A stretch of DNA of 20,421 nucleotides from a virus: positions 1-20,421 of IMG/VR virus record IMGVR_UViG_3300031722_000947; one strand, given 5' to 3'. Below, one piece after another: positions 1 through 6,694 of this stretch (positions within the stretch are counted from its first letter, which is position 1; every line of letters begins with the position of its first letter). Both the position numbers and the translations under genes were made by a program. The notes under the pieces were generated by a model, which was given only the letters and a program-made list of their open reading frames with translations, searched no databases and was not told where the DNA came from.

Positions 1-1079
1 TCGTCGGCCCAGCCAATACCCAAACCAGTCGCGTCAATGCAAACACGGTCACACAACTCGAACCAGGGATACAGGATCTTTTCCTGCTCGCTCTTTCGCA
101 TGCGCTCCATCACCTCGACATGCCTGGTGTAGGCCACATCGCCAAGCACCTCCACCACCCATAGCACGGTCAGATCCTTCTTGCGACCGATATCGACGCC
201 GGCATACAGGCGACCCTGGAAAGGGCCTTCCAGGCCGCGCTGCCAGTTGGTTCCACCTGAATATTCACAGGCGGTGATCAGGCCGTACTCCAGGAACTTG
301 GCATCGTCGTCAGCCGGAATGCACATGTATTCCTGGTCAAACGACTCTTCATCGGCCGCGCCGCGCTTGATGAAGTCGAAGTACTCGGCTTCATCCATAT
401 CCTGCTGCTCAGCGTCGGCCGGCAGGGCCTGCTGCAGCTTGAACAAGAATCCCTGGTCCAGAGCGTCCTGCAGGGTGACACGGTGCAGGCTGATCTTCTT
501 GGGGTTGCCGCCGTGACGCGCTTCGCGGATCAACTGGTTGAAGAAACTGTAGGAGCCACGGTGCGTGCTGATCACCTCCATGCAGCCACCCCAGGTGATA
601 CCTGGATAGGCGATGGCCCACAGCTTGCGCTGGTCAGCATGTAGTGCGAATTCGTCCAGGATACGGCTGCCACGTTTACCGGCCTGGGCATCCGGGTTGC
701 TGGACATGCTATGGATACGACGGCCGCTTGCGAACTGCAGCACGTAGGCGCTGATGCGCTTTTCAGCATCTAGCACGACTTCGCCCAAATCCTTTGCAGC
801 CCTGTTCATGACCTGGGCCCACAGCTTGCAATCTTCAATAAACAGGCGTGCCTGGATATCGTCTCGGCTGCTGACCCACTCATCGTATCGTGCGCCCTGG
901 GCTGCAGCACGCTCATCAGATGCAAATGCCGTCGACCAGCTCAGACCAATCTGGCGCGCTTTCTCCATTGCCTTCAGGCGCGACTCATCCTTGATCCACG
1001 CATTCTGGTAGGGCAGGAAGATCGCGTCCCGATCCTTCGGGATGCATTTGGCGCGACCCTTGATCTTGTTGGTAACCAT
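1..1079 (-). CDS. Phage terminase large subunit, Mu gp28-like (3' end off window)
   Basis: This is the ATP-driven DNA-packaging motor that also cuts phage DNA at the head portal. Translating from ATG at 1079 gives 359 open codons to the window edge. A Walker A-like segment ARQIGLSWS lies at residues 41-49, and Walker B RILDEF ends around residues 142-143 (D142, E143). A C-terminal RNase H-like nuclease follows, with YAGVDIG (D296) and VCIDATG (D349) as likely metal-binding acidic residues. The ATG overlaps the TGA of the small subunit by one base (TGATG), so the two are probably translationally coupled. The Walker A lacks the canonical GK(S/T): Leu46 sits before Ser47, as is common in terminases with a displaced lysine or arginine (K40 or R42 here). 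Family assignment rests on motifs and neighbours. Confidence 0.93.
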   Translation of the reverse strand, partial: MVTNKIKGRAKCIPKDRDAIFLPYQNAWIKDESRLKAMEKARQIGLSWSTAFASDERAAAQGARYDEWVSSRDDIQARLFIEDCKLWAQVMNRAAKDLGEVVLDAEKRISAYVLQFASGRRIHSMSSNPDAQAGKRGSRILDEFALHADQRKLWAIAYPGITWGGCMEVISTHRGSYSFFNQLIREARHGGNPKKISLHRVTLQDALDQGFLFKLQQALPADAEQQDMDEAEYFDFIKRGAADEESFDQEYMCIPADDDAKFLEYGLITACEYSGGTNWQRGLEGPFQGRLYAGVDIGRKKDLTVLWVVEVLGDVAYTRHVEVMERMRKSEQEKILYPWFELCDRVCIDATGLGIGWAD

Positions 1080-1609
1080 CAGACGATACCCAGTGCCTCA
1101 CGGATCGCGGCCTTGGTCTCGGCGGTAACACCACCCTTGTTGGGAAGCGCGTCCAGCTTCTCACGCTGTTCCCTGAGCAGCTCTTCGCGAGCAGCTGCTC
1201 TGGCTTCCAATGACCAGCGCTTTTGCCCGATGCTGCTGCGTGCCAGATCGGCAATGCTCTTGGTCAACTTGGGCAGGCTGACCGATGCCGGATCCACGTC
1301 CAGCTCCACCAGAATCCCAAAGAGTTTGTCCTGGGTCAGCCGGATCAGCGCCTCATTCATCGCACCTTCATCATCCGGGCTGGCAGCCACCACGGCCTTG
1401 GCCTGTTCCGTACTGGCCTTGAGCTGGGCCATGCGCTCTTCAAATTTGGAGCCGTACCTGTGCAAGCTGCTCTTAGACAGGTCAGCCCCCTTCTTCTGCA
1501 GATCTGCGGCAAGCTGCACGTAGTCTGCAAAGCCGCGCTTGAGCAGCTCGCCATCCAGCCAGGCTTTGAGCTCGGGTGGCAGCGTCTCCACCTTACTGCG
1601 CTTTGGCAT
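1079..1609 (-). CDS. Mu gp27-like small terminase, DUF3486 family
   Basis: A 176-residue, helix-rich, charged protein. The N-terminus reads MPKRSKVETLPPELKAWLDG, typical of DUF3486 (Mu gp27-type) proteins, which are thought to be the DNA-recognising small terminase subunit. Residues 20-60 look like a helix-turn-helix segment (KSSLHRYGSKFEERM). The rest is alpha-helical, with a basic ARAAAREELLREQREKL stretch near the C-terminus. The frame is open 15 codons further upstream, but the ATG at 1609 matches the family start and follows a purine-rich AAGGGTAAGGAC ribosome site. It is five bases downstream of the gp26-like gene and one-base overlapped with the large subunit, so packaging subunits are co-expressed. 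Confidence 0.88.
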   Translation of the reverse strand: MPKRSKVETLPPELKAWLDGELLKRGFADYVQLAADLQKKGADLSKSSLHRYGSKFEERMAQLKASTEQAKAVVAASPDDEGAMNEALIRLTQDKLFGILVELDVDPASVSLPKLTKSIADLARSSIGQKRWSLEARAAAREELLREQREKLDALPNKGGVTAETKAAIREALGIV

Positions 1610-1613
1610 GTCC

Positions 1614-1934
1614 TTACCCTTGCGTAATGATGGGGCGGGAGATGCCAGGCTCACATGGGAGCGTGTACTCCACCACGTCGATGCCGTAGCGGGTCAGTTC
1701 CACCATCCAGCGGTCGATCGGATCCTTGGCGATCTTCACCAGATCGCGCTCTTGCAGGTAGTCGAGCTCGCGGCGAATCTCCAGCTCAGTGGAGTCTGGA
1801 TACACCGACTGGATGATGGGCAGCAGGCTGCTGGTGTACATCCCTTGGGGGCGTGACAGATTGACGGTGGCAAGTAGATGCCAGCGCATGGCGCCGCGAC
1901 GGACCTGTGCAATTTGGATAGGGTTGATGCTCAT
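1614..1934 (-). CDS. Mu gp26-like protein with winged-helix character
   Basis: A 106-residue protein in the position held by gp26 in Mu-like phages, between DUF2730 (gp25) and DUF3486 (gp27). It begins MSINPIQIAQVRRGAMRWHL and contains a segment resembling a winged helix: a helix around LLPIIQSVYP, a recognition-like helix ELEIRRELDYLQERDLVKI and a beta hairpin DRWMVELTRYGIDVVEY. This is compatible with DNA binding or with a packaging accessory role, but the function is not established. The ATG at 1934 follows a good GGAGTAACC ribosome site. Only two bases separate it from the upstream gene, so it belongs to the packaging operon. Confidence 0.8.
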   Translation of the reverse strand: MSINPIQIAQVRRGAMRWHLLATVNLSRPQGMYTSSLLPIIQSVYPDSTELEIRRELDYLQERDLVKIAKDPIDRWMVELTRYGIDVVEYTLPCEPGISRPIITQG

Positions 1935-1936
1935 GG

Positions 1937-2281
1937 TTACTCCGCGCTGCGACCGACAACAAACGCACGCTCCACGCGCAGTGCCATGTTGTCGATCTTG
2001 GTTTCAATGGTTCCGATTGCTCGGATGAAGTCCTCGCGGCGTACATAGTCGCGTGGTAGCTCTGCCTTGAACTGCAGCAGCTCGCGCTCCAGGCGCTGCG
2101 TTGTCTCCTGCTCACGGGCAATGGAGCCATTGACGCTGCTGAGGCTGTCTGCAAGGGCTTTGAAACGGGTTTCAATAGCCTTTTCTTGCTGCACCACGAT
2201 CACTTTGACCAGCACCCAGAGCGCGGCAATAAAGGCGGAGGCCAACGCGGCCAGGTTGAAGATATTCAATTCAATAGTCAC
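1937..2281 (-). CDS. DUF2730-family membrane/coiled-coil protein, Mu gp25-like
   Basis: A 114-residue protein starting at GTG 2281, which follows AGGGAG at a good distance. A longer upstream reading exists in the frame, but it is shadow sequence of the preceding gene. Residues 8-31 form one hydrophobic segment (LAALASAFIAALWVLVKVIVV), followed by a long charged coiled coil with heptad-like spacing (ERELLQFKAELPRDYVRREDF). A single N-terminal membrane anchor plus coiled coil is what DUF2730/Mu gp25-type proteins look like. Their role is unknown. The position directly ahead of gp26-like and small terminase genes supports the assignment. One alternative is a spanin-like accessory, but a complete Rz/Rz1 pair lies upstream. 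Confidence 0.82.
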   Translation of the reverse strand: MTIELNIFNLAALASAFIAALWVLVKVIVVQQEKAIETRFKALADSLSSVNGSIAREQETTQRLERELLQFKAELPRDYVRREDFIRAIGTIETKIDNMALRVERAFVVGRSAE

Positions 2282-2294
2282 AAACCACTCCCTG

Positions 2295-2606
2295 TTAAAA
2301 ATTCTGTACCGGCAAAATTGAAATGCGCGTGAGCTTCCTGCCGCTTGAGAGCGTGGCCACGCACTTGAACTGATAGACAACGGGTGCCAGGCGCCCAGCA
2401 AAGGACTGCAGCACCTCGTATGTGAGGTTGATGATCTGCGGCGTGCCCACAAAAGAGAGCGCGGGCGAAGCATCAGTGCCGGTATTGACCTTGACGGTCA
2501 GTTGCACGCTCAGAATCGTTTCCCCCACCTCTATTTCTTTGGCATAGGGAAACCGCAGCACGATCTGCTCGGTAACGTCAACGGCGTCCAATAGGGTGGG
2601 TTTCAC
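2295..2606 (-). CDS. Putative phage fibre-tail adaptor protein
   Basis: A 103-residue all-beta-looking protein. The pattern EVGETILSVQLTV near the middle, a mid-region proline/glycine stretch (TDASPALSFVGTP) and a C-terminal VVYQFKCVATLSSGRKL strand pair resemble small phage proteins annotated as fibre-tail adaptors, which have an immunoglobulin-like beta sandwich. The start is GTG at 2606, overlapping the TGA of the LamG gene (GTGA) and preceded by GGAGATCCT, so it is translationally coupled to it. Coupling with a putative fibre component fits a role in attaching it to the tail. The family call is by resemblance only and no catalytic motif is expected. Confidence 0.6.
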   Translation of the reverse strand: MKPTLLDAVDVTEQIVLRFPYAKEIEVGETILSVQLTVKVNTGTDASPALSFVGTPQIINLTYEVLQSFAGRLAPVVYQFKCVATLSSGRKLTRISILPVQNF

Positions 2607-4243
2607 AGGATCTCCATATCAGCGGCTGTGAAGTTGCGGCGGCGATCCTCAGCGGTCCAGTTCCTGCGGGTGTCTGGCGCAGACCAGTTGCGGCGAACAT
2701 CTGCAGCACTGCGTGAATGCTTGAGCACATTCATCAAAGGCTGAACGGTCAGGGTGGCGGCAGCTGTGGCAACCGACTCACCATCTGCAGATAGCTGTAC
2801 GGGGCCTGAAAGCGCAGCCGTGGCAGATCCGCTGGAAAGTGCAGCGGCATTCAGATTCACAACCAGCTTGATTGATCCGCCTGCAGCTGCTTGCTCCAAC
2901 GCTGTGGCGCTCAGAGCAACCTGCAGCCAAAGGGTTGTGCCGGCACTGGCTTGGGCCTGAGCAGCGGCGCTGAGTGGTTTACCAACAGCCAGGGCGGAAG
3001 AAGCCTGCGCATTGGCGATCGCAGCAGCCGTCAAAGCGGCAGATCCCCCCAGGCCCGCAGTTGCAACAGCCTGCGCGATCGCGGCGGCGGACAGGTTCAC
3101 GGCCAGGGCCAGTGTGGCACTGGCAGTATCTGAGGATGTGGCATTGGCGCCGAGGCTCACATTGGATCCACCAGCACCGGTGCTAAGGCTTGCCGTTGCC
3201 GCGTCAGATGACTGAGCTGCAGCAGCCAGGCTCTTCGACAAAGCCATTGCTGCCGTCCCCGTGGCAACTGCAACTGCTGACGCGCTGAAGCTGATCGTCA
3301 AGGCAATTTGCCCAAATCCTGAAGCCTGGGCGGATGCGGATGCGGCCAAGGGTACGGTGTGCAACATGCCGGCTGTCGCGCTGTCAACGCTCAAAGCAGA
3401 ACCGGCCAGGCTCACACCATTGAGCAGTGAGGCGGTCGCTGCATCCTGAGCTGTGGCAGATGCAGCAAGGGTGACACTACTGCCGCCAGCGCTGCCAGCA
3501 AATGGAATATTCAACGCTGCGCCGTAGAGCAACGATGGATTGGTTGAAATTGCCGCCACTTCACGGGCACTCAAAGCGGCGGCAAGGTATGCCCAGCCAG
3601 CCATCGCACCCATGAAGCCAGCAACTGCAAAGTCACCAACATTCAAAACCTCATTGCCAGTTAGATATAGCGTAGTCATCGCTGCAGAGCCAGCGAGCAC
3701 GCCATTCACATAGAAGGCAATTGTTGCCCCGTCCCAAGTGACTACCAACGCGTAGGGTGTGTTGGATACTGCCGTGGCCCCGGTTACTTGGACGTTGGTT
3801 CCAGCAGAGGTATAACCAAAAGCTCGGAGAGCACCTCCGGAGGTAGTCTTGATACCGATGCCGGAGCCACTACCTGCGCCAAGACCATTGTCGAAAATTC
3901 CCAACTGGCTATTGAAGGCCGTGGTGGTTCCCAAAGTGCCAAAGAAAACTAGAGTCAGGCCCTTAGCAGGTGACTCCCTTAGAGGGTAAATATTCCGATT
4001 CGCCCCGCCCGTCACACTGGTCCCAATGAGTGCTGATCCGACTTTTGACACAGACTTCTGCACGAGGCTATTGCTGGTCGGGTTCAGACCTGTGACCCTA
4101 TCCATCGGAGAGTCACCGAAGCCGCACGTAATCACCTTTCGAGTAATCGGTATCTCGCCATCAACGGCAACAGGTCCCTGCGGCTGCCGCCCCATAGCGG
4201 CATCGGGATAAAGGTAATCACTGAGGTCAAGAAAGTTGGCCAC
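2603..4243 (-). CDS. LamG-domain phage fibre/decoration protein with Ala-rich repeat array
   Basis: A 546-residue putative virion surface protein. The start is GTG at 4243 after a clear GGAGG. After about 75 residues comes a LamG/concanavalin-like domain (about 90-245): LTLVFFGTLG, YALVVTWDGATIAFYVNG and the typical closing AREVAAISTNPSLLYG. Residues 256-500 are twelve copies of a 20-residue Ala/Ser/Thr-rich unit. The last 46 residues carry a short basic repeat ending in ADMEIL. LamG domains usually bind sugars, which fits host-surface recognition. The Ala-rich array may form a stalk, which is inference. It lies in a run of putative structural genes and is coupled to the adaptor-like gene downstream. 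Confidence 0.75.
   Translation of the reverse strand: MANFLDLSDYLYPDAAMGRQPQGPVAVDGEIPITRKVITCGFGDSPMDRVTGLNPTSNSLVQKSVSKVGSALIGTSVTGGANRNIYPLRESPAKGLTLVFFGTLGTTTAFNSQLGIFDNGLGAGSGSGIGIKTTSGGALRAFGYTSAGTNVQVTGATAVSNTPYALVVTWDGATIAFYVNGVLAGSAAMTTLYLTGNEVLNVGDFAVAGFMGAMAGWAYLAAALSAREVAAISTNPSLLYGAALNIPFAGSAGGSSVTLAASATAQDAATASLLNGVSLAGSALSVDSATAGMLHTVPLAASASAQASGFGQIALTISFSASAVAVATGTAAMALSKSLAAAAQSSDAATASLSTGAGGSNVSLGANATSSDTASATLALAVNLSAAAIAQAVATAGLGGSAALTAAAIANAQASSALAVGKPLSAAAQAQASAGTTLWLQVALSATALEQAAAGGSIKLVVNLNAAALSSGSATAALSGPVQLSADGESVATAAATLTVQPLMNVLKHSRSAADVRRNWSAPDTRRNWTAEDRRRNFTAADMEIL
2606..2710 (-). repeat. C-terminal 9-residue basic repeats of the LamG protein
   Basis: Residues 512-538 are three consecutive nonapeptides, SAADVRRNW, SAPDTRRNW and TAEDRRRNF, followed by a partial fourth (TAAD) and the terminal MEIL. 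The consensus is [ST]AxDxRRN[WF]. The tail is strongly basic and aromatic, unlike the Ala-rich array it follows. It may be a docking tail for the adaptor-like protein encoded immediately downstream; this is inference. Confidence 0.85.
2744..3478 (-). repeat. Twelve 20-residue (60-nt) coding repeats in the LamG protein
   Basis: Reading codons 256-500 of the LamG gene, the protein divides without gaps into twelve units of exactly 20 residues, apart from one five-residue insert (GAGGS) after unit 5. The consensus is roughly x-V-x-L-x-A-x-A-x-A-x-A-x-A-T-A-x-L-x-x. Examples are GVSLAGSALSVDSATAGMLH, AVNLSAAAIAQAVATAGLGG and VVNLNAAALSSGSATAALSG. The period is conserved while the DNA units are diverged, which points to selection on protein structure rather than recent duplication. 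Confidence 0.85.
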
Positions 4244-4255
4244 ACCAGCCTCCTA

Positions 4256-4696
4256 TCAAGCGCCGGGCGACCAAGCCAAATAGCTCAGTATTGCGCCGCT
4301 GTTTATCTGCTGACCGGTTGCATTGTTGAAGATGTAGACATCCGAATCAGCAGGCAATGGCACCTTTTCAACGGCCATGTCAAACGTTGCACCCGTGTTG
4401 GTAGGACCAATCGAAGGGCCAAAGTTGTAAACCAAGTTCGGAAGAAGCATGGCAGACGGTGTCGGTCCAGCGGCTCCCGCCGCAATGCGTGGCACCACAA
4501 TCAATTGCACCGCTCCAGCGGTGGGGGCGGCGCCAAAGGTGACCACGGTCAATCGAAAGTCTGCCAGCAACAAATTGGGCGTGGCTAACCCAGAAACCGT
4601 TATGCGATTGCCTGTGGAGTAAGAGCCAGACGTGATCGCGGCATATGCCGAGAAAGCAACAGCGCCAATCTGATTGCGAACGATGGGTGCAGTCAT
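4256..4696 (-). CDS. Hypothetical phage virion-associated beta-rich protein
   Basis: A 146-residue protein rich in Ala, Gly, Thr and beta-type residues, with no signal peptide or membrane segment. Motifs such as NLVYNFGPSIGP, KVPLPADSDVYIFNNATGQQ and the closing LSYLAWSPGA resemble small conserved proteins found beside phage tail-fibre genes, where they are presumed structural. The ATG at 4696 has GAGGAAGA upstream. The gene ends 12 bases before the LamG gene and begins one base after its neighbour's stop, so it belongs to the same transcription unit. No specific family can be named with confidence; a fibre-tip or baseplate-associated role is inference from context. Confidence 0.7.
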   Translation of the reverse strand: MTAPIVRNQIGAVAFSAYAAITSGSYSTGNRITVSGLATPNLLLADFRLTVVTFGAAPTAGAVQLIVVPRIAAGAAGPTPSAMLLPNLVYNFGPSIGPTNTGATFDMAVEKVPLPADSDVYIFNNATGQQINSGAILSYLAWSPGA

Positions 4697-4697
4697 G

Positions 4698-5129
4698 CTA
4701 TTGCTCTTCCTCGTTCAGAATGGTTGACACAAGGTCTTGCGTGATGACTGGTGGGCCAATGGTCAACGCTTTGAGCGCGTTCACCTGTTCCAGCCCGAAG
4801 CCAGCGATCACCCCATTCGCAGCCCAGGCCTCAAACGTGGCCTGCAGATCTGCATCGTTCAGGTCGATGGACTCAGCCTTCACGGCATATTTGAATTGGG
4901 CGTCGGCAGCAATGGCGTCCAGCAGCGCGTTGCTCACGGCATGCCCAAGTATTGGCAGAAGATTGGAATACCACACCAGCGTGGTTTGCGTCCTTGGAAC
5001 ACTCGCATTCAGGCGGATGGCCAGATCGCGGTCATTGCGGATCGCCAACAGGTTGAGCTCTTCCTGCGTGAGGCCACGATTCAGCCCGAGCGCAGCAAAG
5101 GCAGCGGCTTGCTTTTCTGTCAAAGTCAT
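4698..5129 (-). CDS. Hypothetical phage protein, helical
   Basis: A 143-residue protein, not recognised. It starts MTLTEKQAAAFAALGLNRGL and looks mostly alpha-helical, with a moderately acidic composition and no transmembrane segment. An internal part (SNALLDAIAADAQFKYAVKAESIDL) is regularly amphipathic. The ATG at 5129 overlaps the stop of the papain-like gene by four bases (ATGA), and its own stop lies one base from the next start, so it is translated within the structural cluster. It could be a chaperone or a minor structural partner for a fibre protein; nothing in the sequence decides this. Confidence 0.65.
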   Translation of the reverse strand: MTLTEKQAAAFAALGLNRGLTQEELNLLAIRNDRDLAIRLNASVPRTQTTLVWYSNLLPILGHAVSNALLDAIAADAQFKYAVKAESIDLNDADLQATFEAWAANGVIAGFGLEQVNALKALTIGPPVITQDLVSTILNEEEQ

Positions 5130-5554
5130 CTGTGGTCGTAGCTCTCTTGTGGACTGATACTGAAAACGTCTTCACGCCAGCGATTGCAACCGCCAGCCAA
5201 CAAACATGCCTCCAGAAACTCAGCACACCAAAAGCGCGCTGGATCCTGCCAATGGGCACGCCAGGGAACACCTAGCGCCCCCCAATAGTCGTACCCGGCG
5301 CCTTTCTTCTTCCTGGCTGATTCATACGCCAGCTCTGGATAGGGGCACTCGATCTGCACCACCGTGTGGTGCGGGCAGCGTTCTTTCCAGGCCTCGAAAG
5401 GCGTGGGTTGAACGCCGTACCAGATGCGCGCTTCGTAGACTTCATTGCCTACGATGAGCCCGCAGTGGTTCCAATCCGCATTGCGTGTAGCCAGCCGCCC
5501 AAGCGCGCTTAAGGGGTCTCTGTTTGCGCTATAGACTGCTGACACATAGGGCAT
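5126..5554 (-). CDS. Permuted papain-like (NlpC/P60-clan, YiiX/YebB-type) cysteine hydrolase
   Basis: A 142-residue protein with the layout of a circularly permuted papain-fold hydrolase. An N-terminal histidine strand, WNHCGLIVGNEVYEA, holds H30 and the acidic E41. The nucleophile follows near the C-terminus in FWCAEFLEACLLAGG (C110). In this clan the His comes before the Cys, unlike classical NlpC/P60. Substrates in relatives are peptide or lipid amide bonds, so either cell-wall cleavage during entry or another amidase role is possible. There is no signal peptide. The start overlaps the stop region of the fibre protein gene without an obvious strong ribosome site, suggesting coupled translation. 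It is embedded among putative fibre genes rather than next to the amidase/holin, which favours a virion-borne enzyme. The motif call is good; the function is inferred. Confidence 0.65.
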   Translation of the reverse strand: MPYVSAVYSANRDPLSALGRLATRNADWNHCGLIVGNEVYEARIWYGVQPTPFEAWKERCPHHTVVQIECPYPELAYESARKKKGAGYDYWGALGVPWRAHWQDPARFWCAEFLEACLLAGGCNRWREDVFSISPQESYDHR

Positions 5555-5555
5555 G

Positions 5556-6074
5556 TCAGTTGTCGATCTGGTTGGTCAGCGATCCAGCCGGGAAGCTCAC
5601 CGTGTCCCCGCTGTTGATGGTCTTGCTCACCGTCAGCGCCGTGCACACAAGCAAGTTGCCGGAAGTCACTGCGTCCATCAGACCGATGTACGTCACGGTG
5701 CCCCAGCCCGCACTGGGCGTTGCAAAGTTGATCGCCACGTTGTTACTGGTGGTTCCACCGGTACCGGAGCTGGCCGCAGTGCTGCCTGCCGACTGCGTTC
5801 CGGCCCAGTTGGTCAGGCTGGTGGCCAAGCCGGGGCGGGCATAGCTGCCGCCGCTCACCTCGGTTCCGGCCGCTGAGTCGCTGCAGGCGCTTGTGAACAG
5901 CGCCACATAGATGGTTGTCGGGGGCGTGTAGGTCTGCCCCCGGAAAACAAAATCCGTGAGCTTGTTCTCCAGGTAGTCACTCAGTGCGCCAGCATGCGCT
6001 GCAGGGGCAACGATGCAGATGGCAGACAGCGCCAGCAGGGCGATGGCGGAGACACGTTTAAAGAGGCTTTTCAT
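5556..6074 (-). CDS. Gp80-like phage tail fibre protein with N-terminal signal peptide
   Basis: A 172-residue protein. The body from about residue 29 (GALSDYLENKLTDFVFRGQ, then TTIYVALFTSACSD, GTEVSGGSYARPGL and LTNWAGTQ) matches the pattern of small phage proteins annotated as tail fibre (Gp80-like). Ahead of it is a classical Sec signal peptide: positive MKSLFKR, hydrophobic ALLALSAICIVA and an AHA cleavage motif before residue 29. The ATG at 6074 overlaps the Rz stop (ATGA) and has AAAGG upstream, so the signal peptide is really part of the ORF. An exported fibre is odd, because virions assemble in the cytoplasm. It may act in the periplasm or at the cell surface instead. Confidence 0.75.
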   Translation of the reverse strand: MKSLFKRVSAIALLALSAICIVAPAAHAGALSDYLENKLTDFVFRGQTYTPPTTIYVALFTSACSDSAAGTEVSGGSYARPGLATSLTNWAGTQSAGSTAASSGTGGTTSNNVAINFATPSAGWGTVTYIGLMDAVTSGNLLVCTALTVSKTINSGDTVSFPAGSLTNQIDN

Positions 6075-6694
6075 TGGGGTTTACCTTTCAGGAAATCAAT
6101 CAGGTGTTGGTAGCGGAGTCGGTCATCGGCACAACTTCGGGCGTTGGTGTCGTGGTTGTCCCAGGCGTCTTGGAGGGTGAGGCCGGACGCAGCAGCACAG
6201 GCGCCTGTGGAGGTATCAGCAGATCCGCAGGTACCGGAGGGGACGTCTGCACCTGCGAGGGCTGAGTTCCACATCCAGATAGCGCGGTAAGTGAGCACAG
6301 GGCCAGGATCGGCAGTGCGCGCAGCTTCGCCATCGCCAGATGCTTGAGTACTTGGCGAAGCAACGGCCTGCACATCAACCGTGACGGCGTCACCACCAGG
6401 ACACACATTGCTGCTGCCAACAACAAGAGGCACGCGGTTGCGAGGATCATGGAATTTCCTTTCAAGGTCGGAGTAATTTGTTTTCAGTGCGTCTCTGTCT
6501 TGCTCAAGGGCAGCGACGGCATCGTTGCCGCGTGTGACTTCAGCATCGAATTTCTCTTGAGCCTTCAATGCAGACTTCGCCTGATTTGCCAACCAGGCGT
6601 TGTTGCGGTTGTGGTCGCCCCACCAATAGCTGCCAGCTGCCAACGCCAGCAGAAGCACAGCGCCCGCAATGACCTTTGCCAGGATCTGATTCAT
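6071..6694 (-). CDS. Rz: Rz-like inner-membrane spanin
   Basis: A 207-residue inner-membrane spanin subunit that joins inner and outer membranes to disrupt the envelope at the end of lysis. One N-terminal membrane anchor is visible (VIAGAVLLLALAAGSYWWG, residues 8-26). It is followed by a charged periplasmic coiled coil (ALKAQEKFDAEVTRGNDAVA to about residue 85) and a Cys-containing C-terminal region ending QHLIDFLKGKPQ. A second lysis gene encoding a lipoprotein (Rz1) is embedded in another frame, the hallmark arrangement of Rz/Rz1 pairs. The start at 6694 has AAAGGTGAG upstream and overlaps the holin stop (ATGA). The length is above the usual ~150 residues because of a low-complexity linker rich in Ala, Ser and Asp. 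Confidence 0.88.
   Translation of the reverse strand: MNQILAKVIAGAVLLLALAAGSYWWGDHNRNNAWLANQAKSALKAQEKFDAEVTRGNDAVAALEQDRDALKTNYSDLERKFHDPRNRVPLVVGSSNVCPGGDAVTVDVQAVASPSTQASGDGEAARTADPGPVLTYRAIWMWNSALAGADVPSGTCGSADTSTGACAAASGLTLQDAWDNHDTNARSCADDRLRYQHLIDFLKGKPQ
6100..6333 (-). CDS. Rz1: Rz1-like outer-membrane spanin lipoprotein embedded in Rz
   Basis: A 77-residue protein read in a different frame entirely inside Rz. The ATG at 6333 opens MAKLRALPILALCSLTALSG followed by Cys21, a lipoprotein signal with lipobox LSG-C. The mature part is proline-rich (PSQVQTSPPVPADLLIPPQA), as in known Rz1 proteins, which reach from the outer membrane to the Rz coiled coil. The frame is open upstream to 6465, but those 44 codons would place the signal internally, so the shorter start is chosen. 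Full embedding, lipobox and proline content together make the call firm. Confidence 0.85.
   Translation of the reverse strand: MAKLRALPILALCSLTALSGCGTQPSQVQTSPPVPADLLIPPQAPVLLRPASPSKTPGTTTTPTPEVVPMTDSATNT

Noticed and set aside
1937-2473. 178-residue version of the DUF2730 protein
   Set aside because: The extra N-terminus is a shadow of the adaptor-like gene; GTG 2281 with AGGGAG gives the usual size and topology.
2744-3478. 60-nt periodic DNA as a non-coding repeat array
   Set aside because: The period lies in frame in a long coding sequence and is conserved at protein level more than at DNA level.
6334-6465. Longer start for Rz1
   Set aside because: It would bury the lipoprotein signal 44 residues inside the protein; the ATG at 6333 gives a proper N-terminal lipobox.
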